DNA of 64,000 nt from Gnetum montanum (taxonomy: Eukaryota > Streptophyta > Gnetopsida > Gnetales > Gnetaceae), in NCBI GenBank assembly GCA_015680685.1, contig MNCI01012628.1:1690652-1754651 (forward strand). The letters are read 5' to 3'. Positions 34,806 to 46,559 of the stretch are shown one piece after another. The notes below the pieces were generated by a model that was not told the origin of the DNA, did no database searches, and worked only from the letters and a program-made list of their open reading frames with translations. How positions within the stretch are numbered: position 1 is the stretch's first letter; every line of letters begins with the position of its first letter. Position numbers and translations under genes: made by a program.

Positions 34806-35850
34806 TGTTAGCATGATTTTCTCCTAACTTTATGTATAAGTTACAACTTCCTAACTTGTTGGGCAAGTAAGATCTCCTAACTTGTTGGGCAAGTTATAAC
34901 TTCCTTACTTGGGAGAAAAGTTAGCTAAGATATTTTGGAATATCTAACTACCTTTTGAACCCTATAAAAAGGCTTTAGGGATTAGAAGAAAGATATATCA
35001 CACACTTGGGATCACACACTCTTGGGGGAAAGAGCATTTGTATAAAGACATTGTGGAAGATTACTTGTAAGATGACTTGCTAAAGAGAACATTTCAGCCT
35101 CTTTGTCATAGCCCTGTGAGTTATGCTTATTGTTTTTTATTTTGTTTAAATTGTTTAGCCAGTGGTTTACATAGTATCATGCTTGGCAAGTAATTTTGGG
35201 ATTTTTNTGATAGGACCAGAATAGCTTCTTTTATCTTTAAAGTGAATCTTCGTGGTATTTCAATCAGAAATTGTCAAGTCTTTTGAAGGTTCTGTTGAAT
35301 GTAATTGTTGACATCCATTATCTAGCCAAGATAGAGTCTCGTACATGATAGTTTACGCAGCAAATTTTTGGGTAGCATAGTACGATTGTCTTGAAGAAAT
35401 TGCTTATTTAAGCCTTGGAAGTTTGAACAATTCGTAATTATTGAATTTGGGATAGCTTTATTGCGAAGTGTTTACTCGTATCATTTTACCTTGTTTAAAC
35501 ATTTGAGATCTGTACACAAATCTGCTTTCTTGTTCTCTTCTTTCTATTTCCATTGAATCTCGCTCTATTTCTAGTTTTCTTGTGGAACTATCTCTTTCTC
35601 TGGGAAAAATTAGAAGTATATTCACAGAGTTGTGCTCAAATGTTTTTGCAAAATTTTATTTGTTACAATTAGGTATTATAAAGCCTGCATAGACTAGGCA
35701 ATTGAACAAAATAAGAACTCCCAACAACTCACAGTACTTTGCAAAGTTGGCTGAATCTCTTTAAGATAAGTCATTTGTAGTTTTACACACAACCCAATCA
35801 TTTCATGTTTCACAACCGCACACTGCAATAGCACACACACATACTCACAT
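34806..35850 (+). repeat. Candidate 5' LTR of element 3
   Basis: It starts TGTTAGCATG. A TATA box CTATAAAA lies at 34962-34969 after a pair of near-identical 20-bp repeats (34850-34869 and 34876-34895, 19/20 identical). A possible degraded primer-binding site for initiator tRNA-Met (GGTATCTGGGCCTTGG, 35872-35887) follows. Boundaries are uncertain because the 3' LTR lies beyond the window. One ambiguous base (n) is at 35207. Confidence 0.4.
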
Positions 35851-36090
35851 TAACTATTGAGTCTATTTGGAGGTATCTGGGCCTTGGTGTTGCCAGAGAC
35901 CAGGAAGCATCTAAATCCTATTCGAGGACACTCGTTGGCAGTCGCGTCCCAAACGGTCACCAACAGTTCTTTTGGCACTAGAAGGAGGGCTAAAAATTTA
36001 GCCTCTAAGTTTAGAAGCCTTATAATTTTAGCACATCAACAATTCTTTGTTACTATAAAGGCTTAAGGAATTAAATACTATTTTCAGGTC

Positions 36091-36450
36091 ATGACCAAGA
36101 AGATTGATAGTTTGGAAAGTTCAAAAGTTTCAAAAGATATTCTTGATTCTAAGATTGATTCTTCATCAGAAGAAGAACAAAAGAAAGTTTTTGAACTGGG
36201 AACAAGTAGTGGAGTAAAAACTAGAAGATCAAGAAGATCACCCATTATATCTGGTTTATCGATTCATAAGAGAAGATCTAGAAAGTCTAAGAGTTCAATT
36301 ATCCAAAGGAATAGGATGGCAAATCCTTGGAAAAGAGTTACACCATTAGGATTTCAAAATTACAATGATATTCCTAAGGTAGTTTACACATATTTGCTTA
36401 ACATTTCAAGATTGGTGGAGGCTCATGGTTTGTTGCTTAACCTTTGGTGA
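36091..36450 (+). CDS. 119-residue basic ORF in the leader of element 3
   Basis: Encodes an acidic start (SSEEEQKKVFELG) followed by a strongly basic stretch (TRRSRRSP, KRRSRKSKSS) and NPWKRVTPLGFQNYNDI. It ends just before the likely gag start at 36454. No family recognised. It could be a leader ORF of element 3 or a piece of another element. It lies on the element's sense strand. Confidence 0.35.
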   Translation: MTKKIDSLESSKVSKDILDSKIDSSSEEEQKKVFELGTSSGVKTRRSRRSPIISGLSIHKRRSRKSKSSIIQRNRMANPWKRVTPLGFQNYNDIPKVVYTYLLNISRLVEAHGLLLNLW

Positions 36451-36453
36451 CCA

Positions 36454-37463
36454 TGGTGCACAAGAAGAAGAGCAAGGGTGGTCATAACACTAGCGAGGCT
36501 CCCACTGGCTCTAACCCTCATGAGAACATGATGGAGCATGTGCATGTTGAGGTTCACAACGTGACACATGAACATGAGAACTTGAGTGATGATGACAACA
36601 AGGTATTTATTAGCAAGCTCAACTCCCTCAATTAGATACAATAGAGATGGGAATAGCTCCTTAAAGTTGATAGTATGTTCCTTAGCCACTTGCCAGTGGT
36701 TAAGAGGGTCAAGATGGTTTATGATCTTTTTTAAAAGTTGGATGTCCTATATCTTTAGAAATCAAACTCAAGAGCAAAGCACAAGCTCTCCATAGCTCAA
36801 AATTTTTTGCTTTGAAATCATGAGGAATGGATGAGGGATGTTGTTCATAATGTCCAGGTCTTGATGGCTAATGTATTGCAAAGGATGATGACCCTAGAGG
36901 TGTAGGTAGAGAAGCTTGAGGCAAGGAAGGAGAAATTGGAGGATCAGATGGCTATTCAAGCAAAGGCAATGACATTTGGTTTGGGGTAATTAACCCAAAA
37001 GTACCGAGCTAAAGAGCCTAAGATGTATAAAGGTGATCATGATAGCAAAATTTTGGATGCCTTCATCTTTAAGATGAAGCACTTGCTTGAAGTGAATGAC
37101 TATCCAGAGGACATGAAGATTAACATTGCCTCTCATTTCCTAAGTGGTGTTGCTCAAACTTGGTGGCTTGCAATTGTTTGCAAAATGAAGTCAAGAATGA
37201 CTTGAAGATCAGTTGAAACATGGGATAATTTCAAAATAACTCTCATTAAAAACTTTTGCCTAAGTACTTCCATTGATTAAGCTTGGGTAAAGTTAAGAGA
37301 ACTTCAATAGATAGGGAAGTTGGAGGATTACCTTTGTGATTACCAAGAAGTGATTTTGCAAATCCTTAGGTTAGATGAGGAGTCAAAGTTCTATCTCTTC
37401 CTTAATGAATTGAAATCATGGATTCAATGGGAGATCAAAACCCACAAGATCTTAGACTACAGG
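36454..37463 (+). pseudogene. Gag 5' part of element 3
   Basis: Starts near MVHKKKSKGG. After a coiled middle region it contains MYKGDHDSKILDAFIFKMKH, MKINIASHFLSGVAQTWW and SKFYLFLNELKSWIQWEIKT-type blocks of the retrotransposon gag (capsid) family. It is interrupted at 37463 by element 1 and continues at 60415. Confidence 0.65.
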
Positions 37464-38301
37464 TGATGAGTAGCGAGGTACCCTTATGTTCAACCATACG
37501 AATCACAAGCATTCACCAATGGTTCAATCGAATTTCGTGGATGGGACTAGTTGTGGCATCTAGATCGCTATGCCTTGATTGCAGTTTGCTATCTTCCCAC
37601 TTGGACTAGTGGTAGCTTTATCATGTATGGTTTAGTCCAGAGTAAGGCATATGATTTTTATTATTTTATATTTTATTATTCTATGATTAACAATAGGTTA
37701 AAACTTAATTTATAATCAATTCAACTAATCTAATTGCTAATTAATAATCAACTACCCTAACATAAGTATCCAATCCCACTTCCCATGCACATCTTGAACA
37801 CATATAATGTCGCTGGGTTACCAAATGTTAAGTGTTGCTGGAATTACCAAGATTCATACACATGCTCGAAGTGATTGTACTTATGTGCTTAATTAATTAT
37901 CATGCATGAAAATATAAATATTAACTAAGTACATGAAAATTAAATTGCATGGAAAGTAAATCTAATCTAAGTTAAAGTATTGCAATGAATTAGAATCAAT
38001 CTTGATCTTATTGTTGTTCATGGAATATGTCCAGGTACATTACCACTGGAATAAGACTTTATACAATTGACTCAGATCCACTCTACGAGCACTCACTGGC
38101 TGTTCTATAAGATTATGGAATAAAACTGCATGAGTTCAGCTACTCTATTGACAAGACTATGAAAAACTAATGCAAAGCTATTGCCCAAACCATGTGCCCA
38201 AGCACTATATTTATAGGTTGGCCCATACCCTACAACATTAGATGTCCAACATCATGTCCTGGGCTCCAACGTTGGAGCAATTGAAAAAATGTGTTTCATC
38301 A
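37464..38301 (-). repeat. 3' LTR of element 1
   Basis: 838 bp, TGATGAGTAG...TGTTTCATCA. Closely matches 59606-60414 and the solo LTR at 212. TATAAATA at 38215-38208 on the minus strand. Confidence 0.9.
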
Positions 38302-39520
38302 TACCCCCACGATTGAATGAAAACTCGTCCTCGAGTGTAGAAGAGGAGGAACAAGTTCTTTACAAAATATTAGGTAGGGATGGGATTATTAACTGACTTA
38401 AATGGAATAACAGACTCTAAGTGCCCAAGTGTACAAAGTTACAATTTTTACAAAATTGGGTGTTCATGATAAGAGAAGGGAACACCCTAGATAACACTAA
38501 CATCCAACATCTCTTGGTAATTGAAGAGTAAGGGAGATGATCCAACAATCATCAATGGTTCTCATCGTGTGGCACTGTTGCATCATCCTTAGTGAAGATA
38601 GTCCCACTTCCAATCCATGCTTCACATTGCAATCATAACAGAATCATGAATTAGTATGCAATGTGTAACACACAGATGTTAAATGCCTTGTCTCATTGAT
38701 GGTTACACTCAACTAGATTGTGATTGTGGTAGATTATCTTTTAGGAGTGTTAGTGGGAAGGGTGACAAATAGGATAAAATAGATAAGTAGTCCATTACAT
38801 TTGAAAAAGTTTAACACAAGGAAATATTTGAAGAGGGTGTAAGAATTCATAATAATAAAAAGGAAAGTTCACTAAAAAATGTTATGAAGATGTGCACAAT
38901 TAGATGTCATTGATGGGATCAACAAAAAGAATTTGATTATAAGAGTATCTAAGGGTAAAGAACTTAACTAATCCAACCAAAAGATATGCAAGTGGGTCCT
39001 TCCCAAAGTAGGCATAGGCCTTTTATGCCCTTGCATAACTTCAAACCAAAGAGTCCATGGGCTTCATGGATGATTAATGATTATAGAAGGTTAAGTACAA
39101 AAAACCTGAAAGAAACTAATGAAGAATTCCAACACATCAAACCAAGACATCAAACAAGAACATGAAACCAATAGTGAGGTGAGACATGGAAAGCATAAAT
39201 GGATGAGAGAGAGAGCGAAATGGAATTCTTGATTAAGGTCACATGAAGCCCCTTTTGGATTTTATGGTTAAATAACTTGATAAGATCCATCATTAGTCTA
39301 GACCAAAACCAACCTCGTTCAATGATTTCACATCACCATTCTAAGACCAATCCATCCCCTTGAGACACAAGAGTGCTTCCATAGAATAACTACCATTCCT
39401 TATTAAAGAAGAAAAAAGAAGTGGGAAGTGAGAAAAGGCCATAGTTAGAGAGGACCTTCAGGCATGGGTAACATGTCTTTCTAGTCCCATAACTAGTGCT
39501 TATAGCCCATTTATTTTGCC
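38302..39520 (-). other. Non-coding 3' region of element 1
   Basis: Between the hairpins and the 3' LTR. No ORF recognised; AT-rich with family-conserved segments also present in element 4 (28.0-28.5 kb). Confidence 0.5.
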
Positions 39521-39656
39521 TAAGGGGTGTGCTTTGAATTCCCATTATTTTTTTTGAAATGGGAACCACACCATGCAAAGGTGTATGCGTTTATTTTTTC
39601 TAAGGGGTGTGCTTTGAATTTTCATAATTTTTTTATGAGAACCATACCATGCAAAG
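39521..39656 (-). repeat. Duplicated hairpin in element 1
   Basis: Two tandem units begin TAAGGGGTGTGCTTTGAATT, at 39521-39580 and 39601-39656. Inner stems are TTCCCAT/ATGGGAA (39539-39545 with 39559-39565) and TTTTCAT/ATGAGAA (39619-39625 with 39635-39641). An outer stem GGTGTG/CACACC is present in the first unit and one base off in the second. Loops are T-rich on the plus strand. Confidence 0.7.
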
Positions 39657-40289
39657 ACGTATTCAACTTCCTTTTATTAGTCAACACGGAATGGTAAGAA
39701 ATCCATGAAAACACATATGCACCCATGCAAATAGAAAGGCACAATAAATATCAAATTCCCTTGAAGTCACACCCTATTTAAACCTTTGAATCCTTCCCAA
39801 TTCCGAAAACTACCAAAGTCACAAATTTTTTAAAGTTTTATTAATGAAAAAGGAACTACACATTTCCAGAATAAGGAAAACCATAGAGTTTGTGGATGGG
39901 TGGATGTTGTGGACTCACTACTTGTTACATGAAAAAGAAACCATGTCCTAATCATCAGTAATGAAATTCAAAGCCAGAAACCAGACACCAACAATCAAAT
40001 AACAAAATAGTACATACTGCCATCAATTAATGCATTACAACTATACCTGACACTTATTAACAAAAAGTTAGAAGATCACACCAAAATAAAATAAAAGAAA
40101 ATGTAAAATATTCAAGAAATAGCAAATGTACTAACGATGGTGTGAAACAAAAATTAAAAAAGATTAATAACATGAAAATAAGAAAATGTAAAATAAAGAA
40201 TGTGTAAAACAAAAAATGTATAAAATAAAAAGTTGAAAAATTGAGGAGCCACTTATATGATTAGCATGGATGGCCCTCTCCCTCATGAC

Positions 40290-41520
40290 TAAGTTGAAAG
40301 GAGGAGATTTGAAGTATGGAATGTGGTTGTCCATCCAATGAGGCATTTGTTGTATTAGCTGGCTTATGCTAGAGGAAAGGTTTGATTTGTTGGATGTTGA
40401 CAAGTTATTTCTTGTTTTGGCTCTTAGGTTTGTAGATCATCATGGTCCTATAAGGAAATGTTTTGTAAATGATTTAAGGTCCTTTCCACAATGTTTGGAA
40501 CTTAGTTTGTTGAGGTACATGTGCAGGGTTCTAGTAGAGAACCTTTATCTCTCAGTTGAAATTTGACTTTTCTGATTTTAAGGTCATGGTGTTTTTTATT
40601 GTAGGCCTTGTGAAACTCGTTAGATGATAGGGCCACCAATTGGTTTTTATCTAGCAAGTTGAGATTTATTAGTCTTCCTTTTTGTGCTAGACTCAAGTCA
40701 AGGTTGAGGTCACAGGCTATTGAAAGTGTATAGAGCTCAAATTGAATAGAAAGTGTTGGTAATTTTTCATACACAAGCTCATAGGAAGAATAGCCTCTAA
40801 GAAGTTTCCATGTTGAGCAGTAGGCCCAAAGGGCATCATTGAGTTTTGTGCTCCAGTCTTTCCTATATTTGATAACAATTCTTGTTGGAATCCTTGTGAT
40901 TTTCCTATTGGTAACCTTAGCTTGACCATTGGCTTGGGGGGGGTAGGGTGTTGTGAGTTTATGTTCAACCCCCAAGTGTTGCATAAGCTTCTAAAAAGTA
41001 GTACTTTTAAAGTGAGTTCCATTATCAGAAATTAATGCACATGGCACACCAAACCTATTTACATCATTTTGTTGTACAAATTGAGTAATAGTAGAAGATG
41101 TACAATTGATGATGGCTACTACTTTTTCCCATTTCATACAATAGTCAACAGCGACTATGATGTACACCTTTCCATTTGACATGGGTGTTGTGGGACTCAT
41201 GAAATCAATGCCCTAGATATCAAAAGCTTCCAGTGATTGAATCCATTGTTAAAGTTTCTCCATTTGAGTAGTCATTCCACCATCTTGTTGGCATTGTTCA
41301 CAAGAGTAGACATAATGGTGAGCATCCTTAAAGATTGTTGGCCAATCGTACCATGCCATTAGGATTTTAATGGTCGTGTGTCTCCCAACATAATGTTCTC
41401 CACAAGGACCTTCATGAGTGTCTTGGAGAATGCGCAATTGATTAGCATCAGGGACACACCAACGAACCAAGACATCGATGCACACCTTGTAGAGATGTCC
41501 ATTGATTTCCATGAAGTGTT
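40290..41520 (-). pseudogene. Integrase of element 1
   Basis: HHCC zinc region (THEGPCGEHYVGRHTTIKIL and CEQCQQDGG), catalytic VDYCMKW (first Asp) and LISDNGTHF (second Asp), then the NRKITRIPTR and YSSYELVYEKLP blocks. Split into several frames. Confidence 0.8.
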
Positions 41521-41639
41521 TTACCTAGTGAAGAAACTATTGTTTCTTTCGATGGTCCAATGCTTGTGGCATCTCTTGAGCGAGAAGATAGGTGAGAATG
41601 CCATCATACCATTTAGGGTCATTGGACAATTACTTAGTT

Positions 41640-43283
41640 ATAGTCCTAGCAAAGAGGAGTTCATTAAGAAAAATATTAGATAGTGGATTTTCTTCCTCTT
41701 TGTTGTCTCATCGCAACTAAGACAAGTGATCAGCAACCACATTCTCAGTGCTCTTTTGATCTACCATTATAAGATTGAATTTTTGCAAGATCACCAACCA
41801 CTATATGACATGGGGACTTACCATTGGCTTATTCATTAGGAAGCAAATGACACTGTGGTCCGTGTGCACAAACACCTTGTATCCAAGCACATAATGCTTG
41901 AATTTTTTGAGATCAAACACCACTACTATCAATTCTTTCTCTGTGCTGGTGTAGTTTAGTTGTGGACCCACAATGCTTCATTTAGCACAATGAATGTAAT
42001 ATGGACATTTCTTGTCATCTAATTACATAAGCATAGTTCCCGAGGCATAATTTGATGCATTCGTCATGATATGAAATGGTTTGGACCAATCAGGTGCTTG
42101 TAGGATTAAAGTTTCTACAAGATTCTCTTTTAGTTGTTGGAATACTTTTTCACATTTCGTGGTCCAGATAAAGGGAGCATATTTCTTTGTTAGCTTCACT
42201 AGTGGTTTTGCGATCTTAGAGAAATTCTTTATGAATTGCTGGTAGTAGCCAGTCTCAAATGACCCTTATTTTTTTAGGGTTTGCCTCTATTCCTGCTTGT
42301 GATATTCTATGCCCTAATACAATGCCTTATTGGACCATTAGGTGACTTTTTTACCAATTGAGCCACAAGTTGCTTTCAACACATCATTTTAGCACTTGCT
42401 TAAGGCAGTCCAAAGCTTGCTCAAATGTAGCTTCATAAGTGGAGAAGTCATCCATGAAGACTTCCACACCACTTTAGATTTGCTATTGAAAAATGCTTAA
42501 GACCAGGTGTTGGAATGTAGTAGGAGCATTGCATAGATCAAATGACATCTTGCGCTATGCAAAAGTCCCCCAAGGACTTGTGATTGTGAAAGTTTTATTT
42601 GCTTAGTCCTCTTGTGCAATTTGAATTTGGTTATCACCATTATAACCATCTAGAAAACTATAATAGCAATGCCCAGATATTGTGTCTAGCACCTGATCAA
42701 CAAATGGCAATGGAAAATGGTCATTGAATGTTGCTATATTTAGTAGCCGAAAATTAATGTAGACGTGCCACTTGCCACCTTTCTTTGGCACAATTATGAG
42801 TGGACTAATCCACTCACTATTCGCAATGGGATAAATAAACCTTGCCTTGAGGAGTTTTTTAATTTCCTCCTTGACATTCTACTTCAGTGTGGGATTCAAT
42901 TGCCTCTATGGCTATCTTTTTGGTTTCATTGTTGGATCAATGTAGATGTGATGTTGGCATATCCTAGGATCAATCCTTGTGAGTTTAGGATATGACCAAG
43001 CAAAAGTTTTTGACCATTTTTCAACTACCTTCAACAACATCTTTTTCTGCTCTAGAGCAAGATTTGCATTGATTATGACTGGCTTCCCATTTTTCAAAAA
43101 CACATATTCCATTCTGACTGGTAGCATTTTCAGTTCAAGGGGCTCTTGCTTGAAACTTTCAAGAATTTCCAACTCTCCCCAATAGGTATCATCATTTGTA
43201 TCATTAGAGAGTTGGTGATAAACTTGCTCTAGTTCATCCATGCTTGTGACATTTGTGGATGTCAAACTCTCAGTTGGTTCCAT
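41640..43283 (-). pseudogene. RT and RNase H of element 1
   Basis: Linker with EYVFLKNGKPVIINANL and DPRICQHHIYIDPTMKPKR (43283-42912), RT core (WHVYINFRLLN, YYSFLDGYNGDNQIQIA, FMDDFST near 42450), then RNase H (FVHTDHSVICFLMNK, NVVADHLS) down to about 41700. Many frameshifts. Confidence 0.82.
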
Positions 43284-43430
43284 GCAAAGTGTGCTGCTCT
43301 CAGAATCAACAGTTAGCCACTGGGTGCCCTCTTGTTTTGTGGCTCCTACGTATAGATACCTTTGAATTTTTGCTTCTCGTGCACACTACTTACATGTAAA
43401 GATAGATGTTTGTTTCATGGCCTAGAGTTT

Positions 43431-44015
43431 CTACACACAACTACACCCTGTATTGTTGTACACAATGCATGGAACTCTCTTCTTCTTGATCTTTTTAAAT
43501 GCATTTTCTTTGGATATGGCCAAGAAAAGATCTCTGGTGCCCATTCTAGCATCAACGGTGCTCAACCATGTCCTTCCCATGATGCTTGGGAAATCTCCTT
43601 TGTAGTTCGCCACCTTGATAACTAGGAAATTAGCAAGATAAGGCCACCCACAGACAGTGGTCACAATGTCTTCCACCAGTTCCAATGGAACAATGATGGA
43701 CAAGTCTACTAATTGTAATCTTATATTACTCTTCTTGAGAGGAGGCACGTTCCATGTAATGTACATCTCATGAGAAATTTAATTGACACGAAAACCTGAA
43801 TTAAGAAGAGCCTTACATGGTTCATTTGTAGCAATCTGCAAATAAATCATAGGACTTCCATGATACACTAATTTTGTTGGAAGATTTCCAACACGGATCC
43901 AATCAGATATAGTATGAGTAAGCATGACGATATGGATCCTAGGTAGATTTTGATTTGAAGGGAACTCGAAGGTGTTTGATACAGAGAAAGATGGAGGGAT
44001 AGGGTTGTCAACCAT
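43431..44015 (-). pseudogene. Retropepsin of element 1
   Basis: PCKALLNSGFRVN replaces the expected LLDSGSGVN, so the catalytic Asp is Asn. The downstream TWLSTVDARMGTRDLF and the CIVYNNTGCSC block match element 2. Confidence 0.75.
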
Positions 44016-44101
44016 AGGTATATTTGAAGGTTGAGGTGGACTACGGGATTAGAAGAAAGGTCTTTTCTTTGATCAAGTATTTGACCCACTTGGTTGATGA
44101 T

Positions 44102-45375
44102 TCAGATGTAAATTAATAACCCTAGTAGCATTGCGTTGTTGTAATTGATCTGGTAACTCATCTTGCATAGGTGAAGTAGGTGGTAGTTGTGCAGGTGGAG
44201 GAGGAACATGTGCAGGGATAGGAGGGGGATAAGGGTAAGAGGTGGTATCCCTTCTTTCATATGAAGAATGAGTTCAATAATAATCAAAAGGGTGGTAGTG
44301 AGATTGGAAAGTAGAAACGTGATTGGAGGAGTCATGTGGAGACCATGGTTGTTGAATGTAGTAACCATATCGATCAGGCTATCAATAAGGGTATTACTAC
44401 CTTGGTGGTGTCAGTGCCCATGATTGTGGTTGCTACCACTATTGATATTGCTCATATGGTTGTAGTGGAGCTCCACTTGGATAATATTGCTTTGTTGGTG
44501 GAACTACTTAAAATTACCTTAAGGATAAGGCAATCTTATGGATGTTTGCCTTTGTGTTATTCATGGATTCAAAGCATACACCTAGACTCCTATAAGTGTG
44601 ACACAATGGGGCAACATCTCTTAGGATGTATATATTGGTAGACATCACACCCACCATCATCATCTAATTTTCTTTTTGTAGCTTCTTCTAATACAAAAAT
44701 CTTGCCCTTACCTTTTTGATAAGCACATTCAACTTCCTTTCGCCTCCTGCACTCATGATCACTACCTTGTTCTTTGGACTCTTCAACAATTTTTAGGACA
44801 GCTTGAAATCTACTATTCATGGAATCCCATAACTGATCAACTTTGGCTGTAATTTTGGATTGAAATTTTTGGAATGGCAAGGTTTTTCTATTCACTACCT
44901 CATTAGATGCAAATTCATCTTCACTATCACAAAATCAAACCTCCCTCTTGTGAATGGAAGGATCATAGCTATATTCTTCTACACTTTCTCTTTTTTTAAT
45001 TCAGCCTCCTCTTTATCTACCTACTTGATTAGTCTTTGTATCTAATGGACACTTAATTTTGATAGTCATCCTTGGGCATAGACACCAAGGGTTCTCCTTG
45101 TTTCTAATCGAAGCCTGTCTACAATGTGGTGAAGTTATTCTAGTTGAGAATAACCATGGCTAGGACATTTGTACATTAAGGAATAGTATCAACCGATGGC
45201 AACATCCAAGGCTTCGTGTGTTCTTTGTTTCCATCCTTGGATTTACCTTCTCAAGTTGGACACTCTGGAGTACATTTGATATTTATCATTATACAATTCA
45301 AGCATGGTACTCCATCGTCTAATAGATTCTGGCTCTAAGGACCAATACTAGTTCTTTGCTTCTTTGATGAGTGTC
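44102..45375 (-). pseudogene. Gag C-terminal part of element 1
   Basis: Includes FQSKITAKVDQLWDSMNSRF and the CDVYQYIHPKRCCP knuckle-like segment, then a Q/H/P-rich tail. It is cut at 45375-45380 by element 2; the N-terminal part resumes at 58349. Confidence 0.7.
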
Positions 45376-45380
45376 CTTGG

Positions 45381-46281
45381 TGATGAGCGGTGAGGTACCC
45401 CTACATCCAACCATACGAGTCATGGGCGTTCACACATGACTCGGTTGAATTTTGTAGACTGTAAGCACTTGCATACACCAAACTCTAGCTAGCAAAACCT
45501 TGTGTTAGAGTGATCATTATCTTCCCAACCTCACTTGTGATGTTCTAATGTGATGGTTAAGTGATATTGAGGCAAATGATTTTTATGGATTTTCTGTTTA
45601 TCTTCTAGAGTCGAATTCTTGAAATGAAATGTAAGAAATGGAATGTTGCGTAGTCTATAATTATCCTATTCTATCTCTTAACTTTCCCTAGCATAAGCAT
45701 TCGATCCCATCTTTTGTGCACATCCTGAGTATCCCCTAACCACTACTGGGTTACTAGATGTTAAGCATCATTGGGTTGCCAAGTGTTGGGTTTACATTCA
45801 AGATGGTCGTACTTATGGTTTTTACAAGATATAAAAGAGTGATGATGATTAAAGTGATAACAATGAAAACTTAAGGAATAATTAAAGCATAGAAATATTA
45901 AGCTATTAAATGCTTAAAGGAATAAATCTAATTTTTGCAAGGAATGCTTAAAAAGCTCATCTTTATTGCCAGTCACGCCAATGGGCTTAGGTACATTAGC
46001 GCTCGAATAAAGAGCCGGACACCTTTCTTGCACCTACTGCAGGCACTTGGAAAATATTCTAACTCTCGCAGGAGTAAACTGTAAGAGCTTTGCTACAACT
46101 ACTTCAAAGATGCCTAAGTGTGATGGAAGCACACTTATTTATAGCTAGAACAGCCTTTGCATAAATGAGGTCATGTAAACGCATGGATAGATGCATTGAC
46201 GAGGTCACGTCAACGTGGTCGTGTATATGAGGCTCCATATATGTGGCCCAGTCGATGCATCAACTGAGGAGCACTTTATCA
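45381..46281 (-). repeat. 3' LTR of element 2
   Basis: 901 bp, TGATGAGCGG...ACTTTATCA, with TATAAATA at 46143-46136. It has a 14-bp tandem duplication (TAAGAAATGGAATG, after GAAATG) absent from the right LTR. TATCCTCACG follows as a poor polypurine tract. Confidence 0.88.
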
Positions 46282-46559
46282 TATCCTCACGACTTAGTGA
46301 AAACTCATCCTTGAGTTTTATTACAATTTGGAAGGTATGAACTTCTTATTATAACACACATGACGTAACACATCTACAAAGACACTAAATTTACTGACGC
46401 ACCAAGTGCCCGAGTGTACAGAGAAGAATGAATTACAAAATGGTGGTGTTTAGAGATAAAATTGAACACCTCGATGATCCTAGATTCTCTACTGTGTCGA
46501 AAGGTGCAAAAATTGCTGAAGAAGATCACATCGTCCCTGGTGGTGGTGGTTCTAACAGA

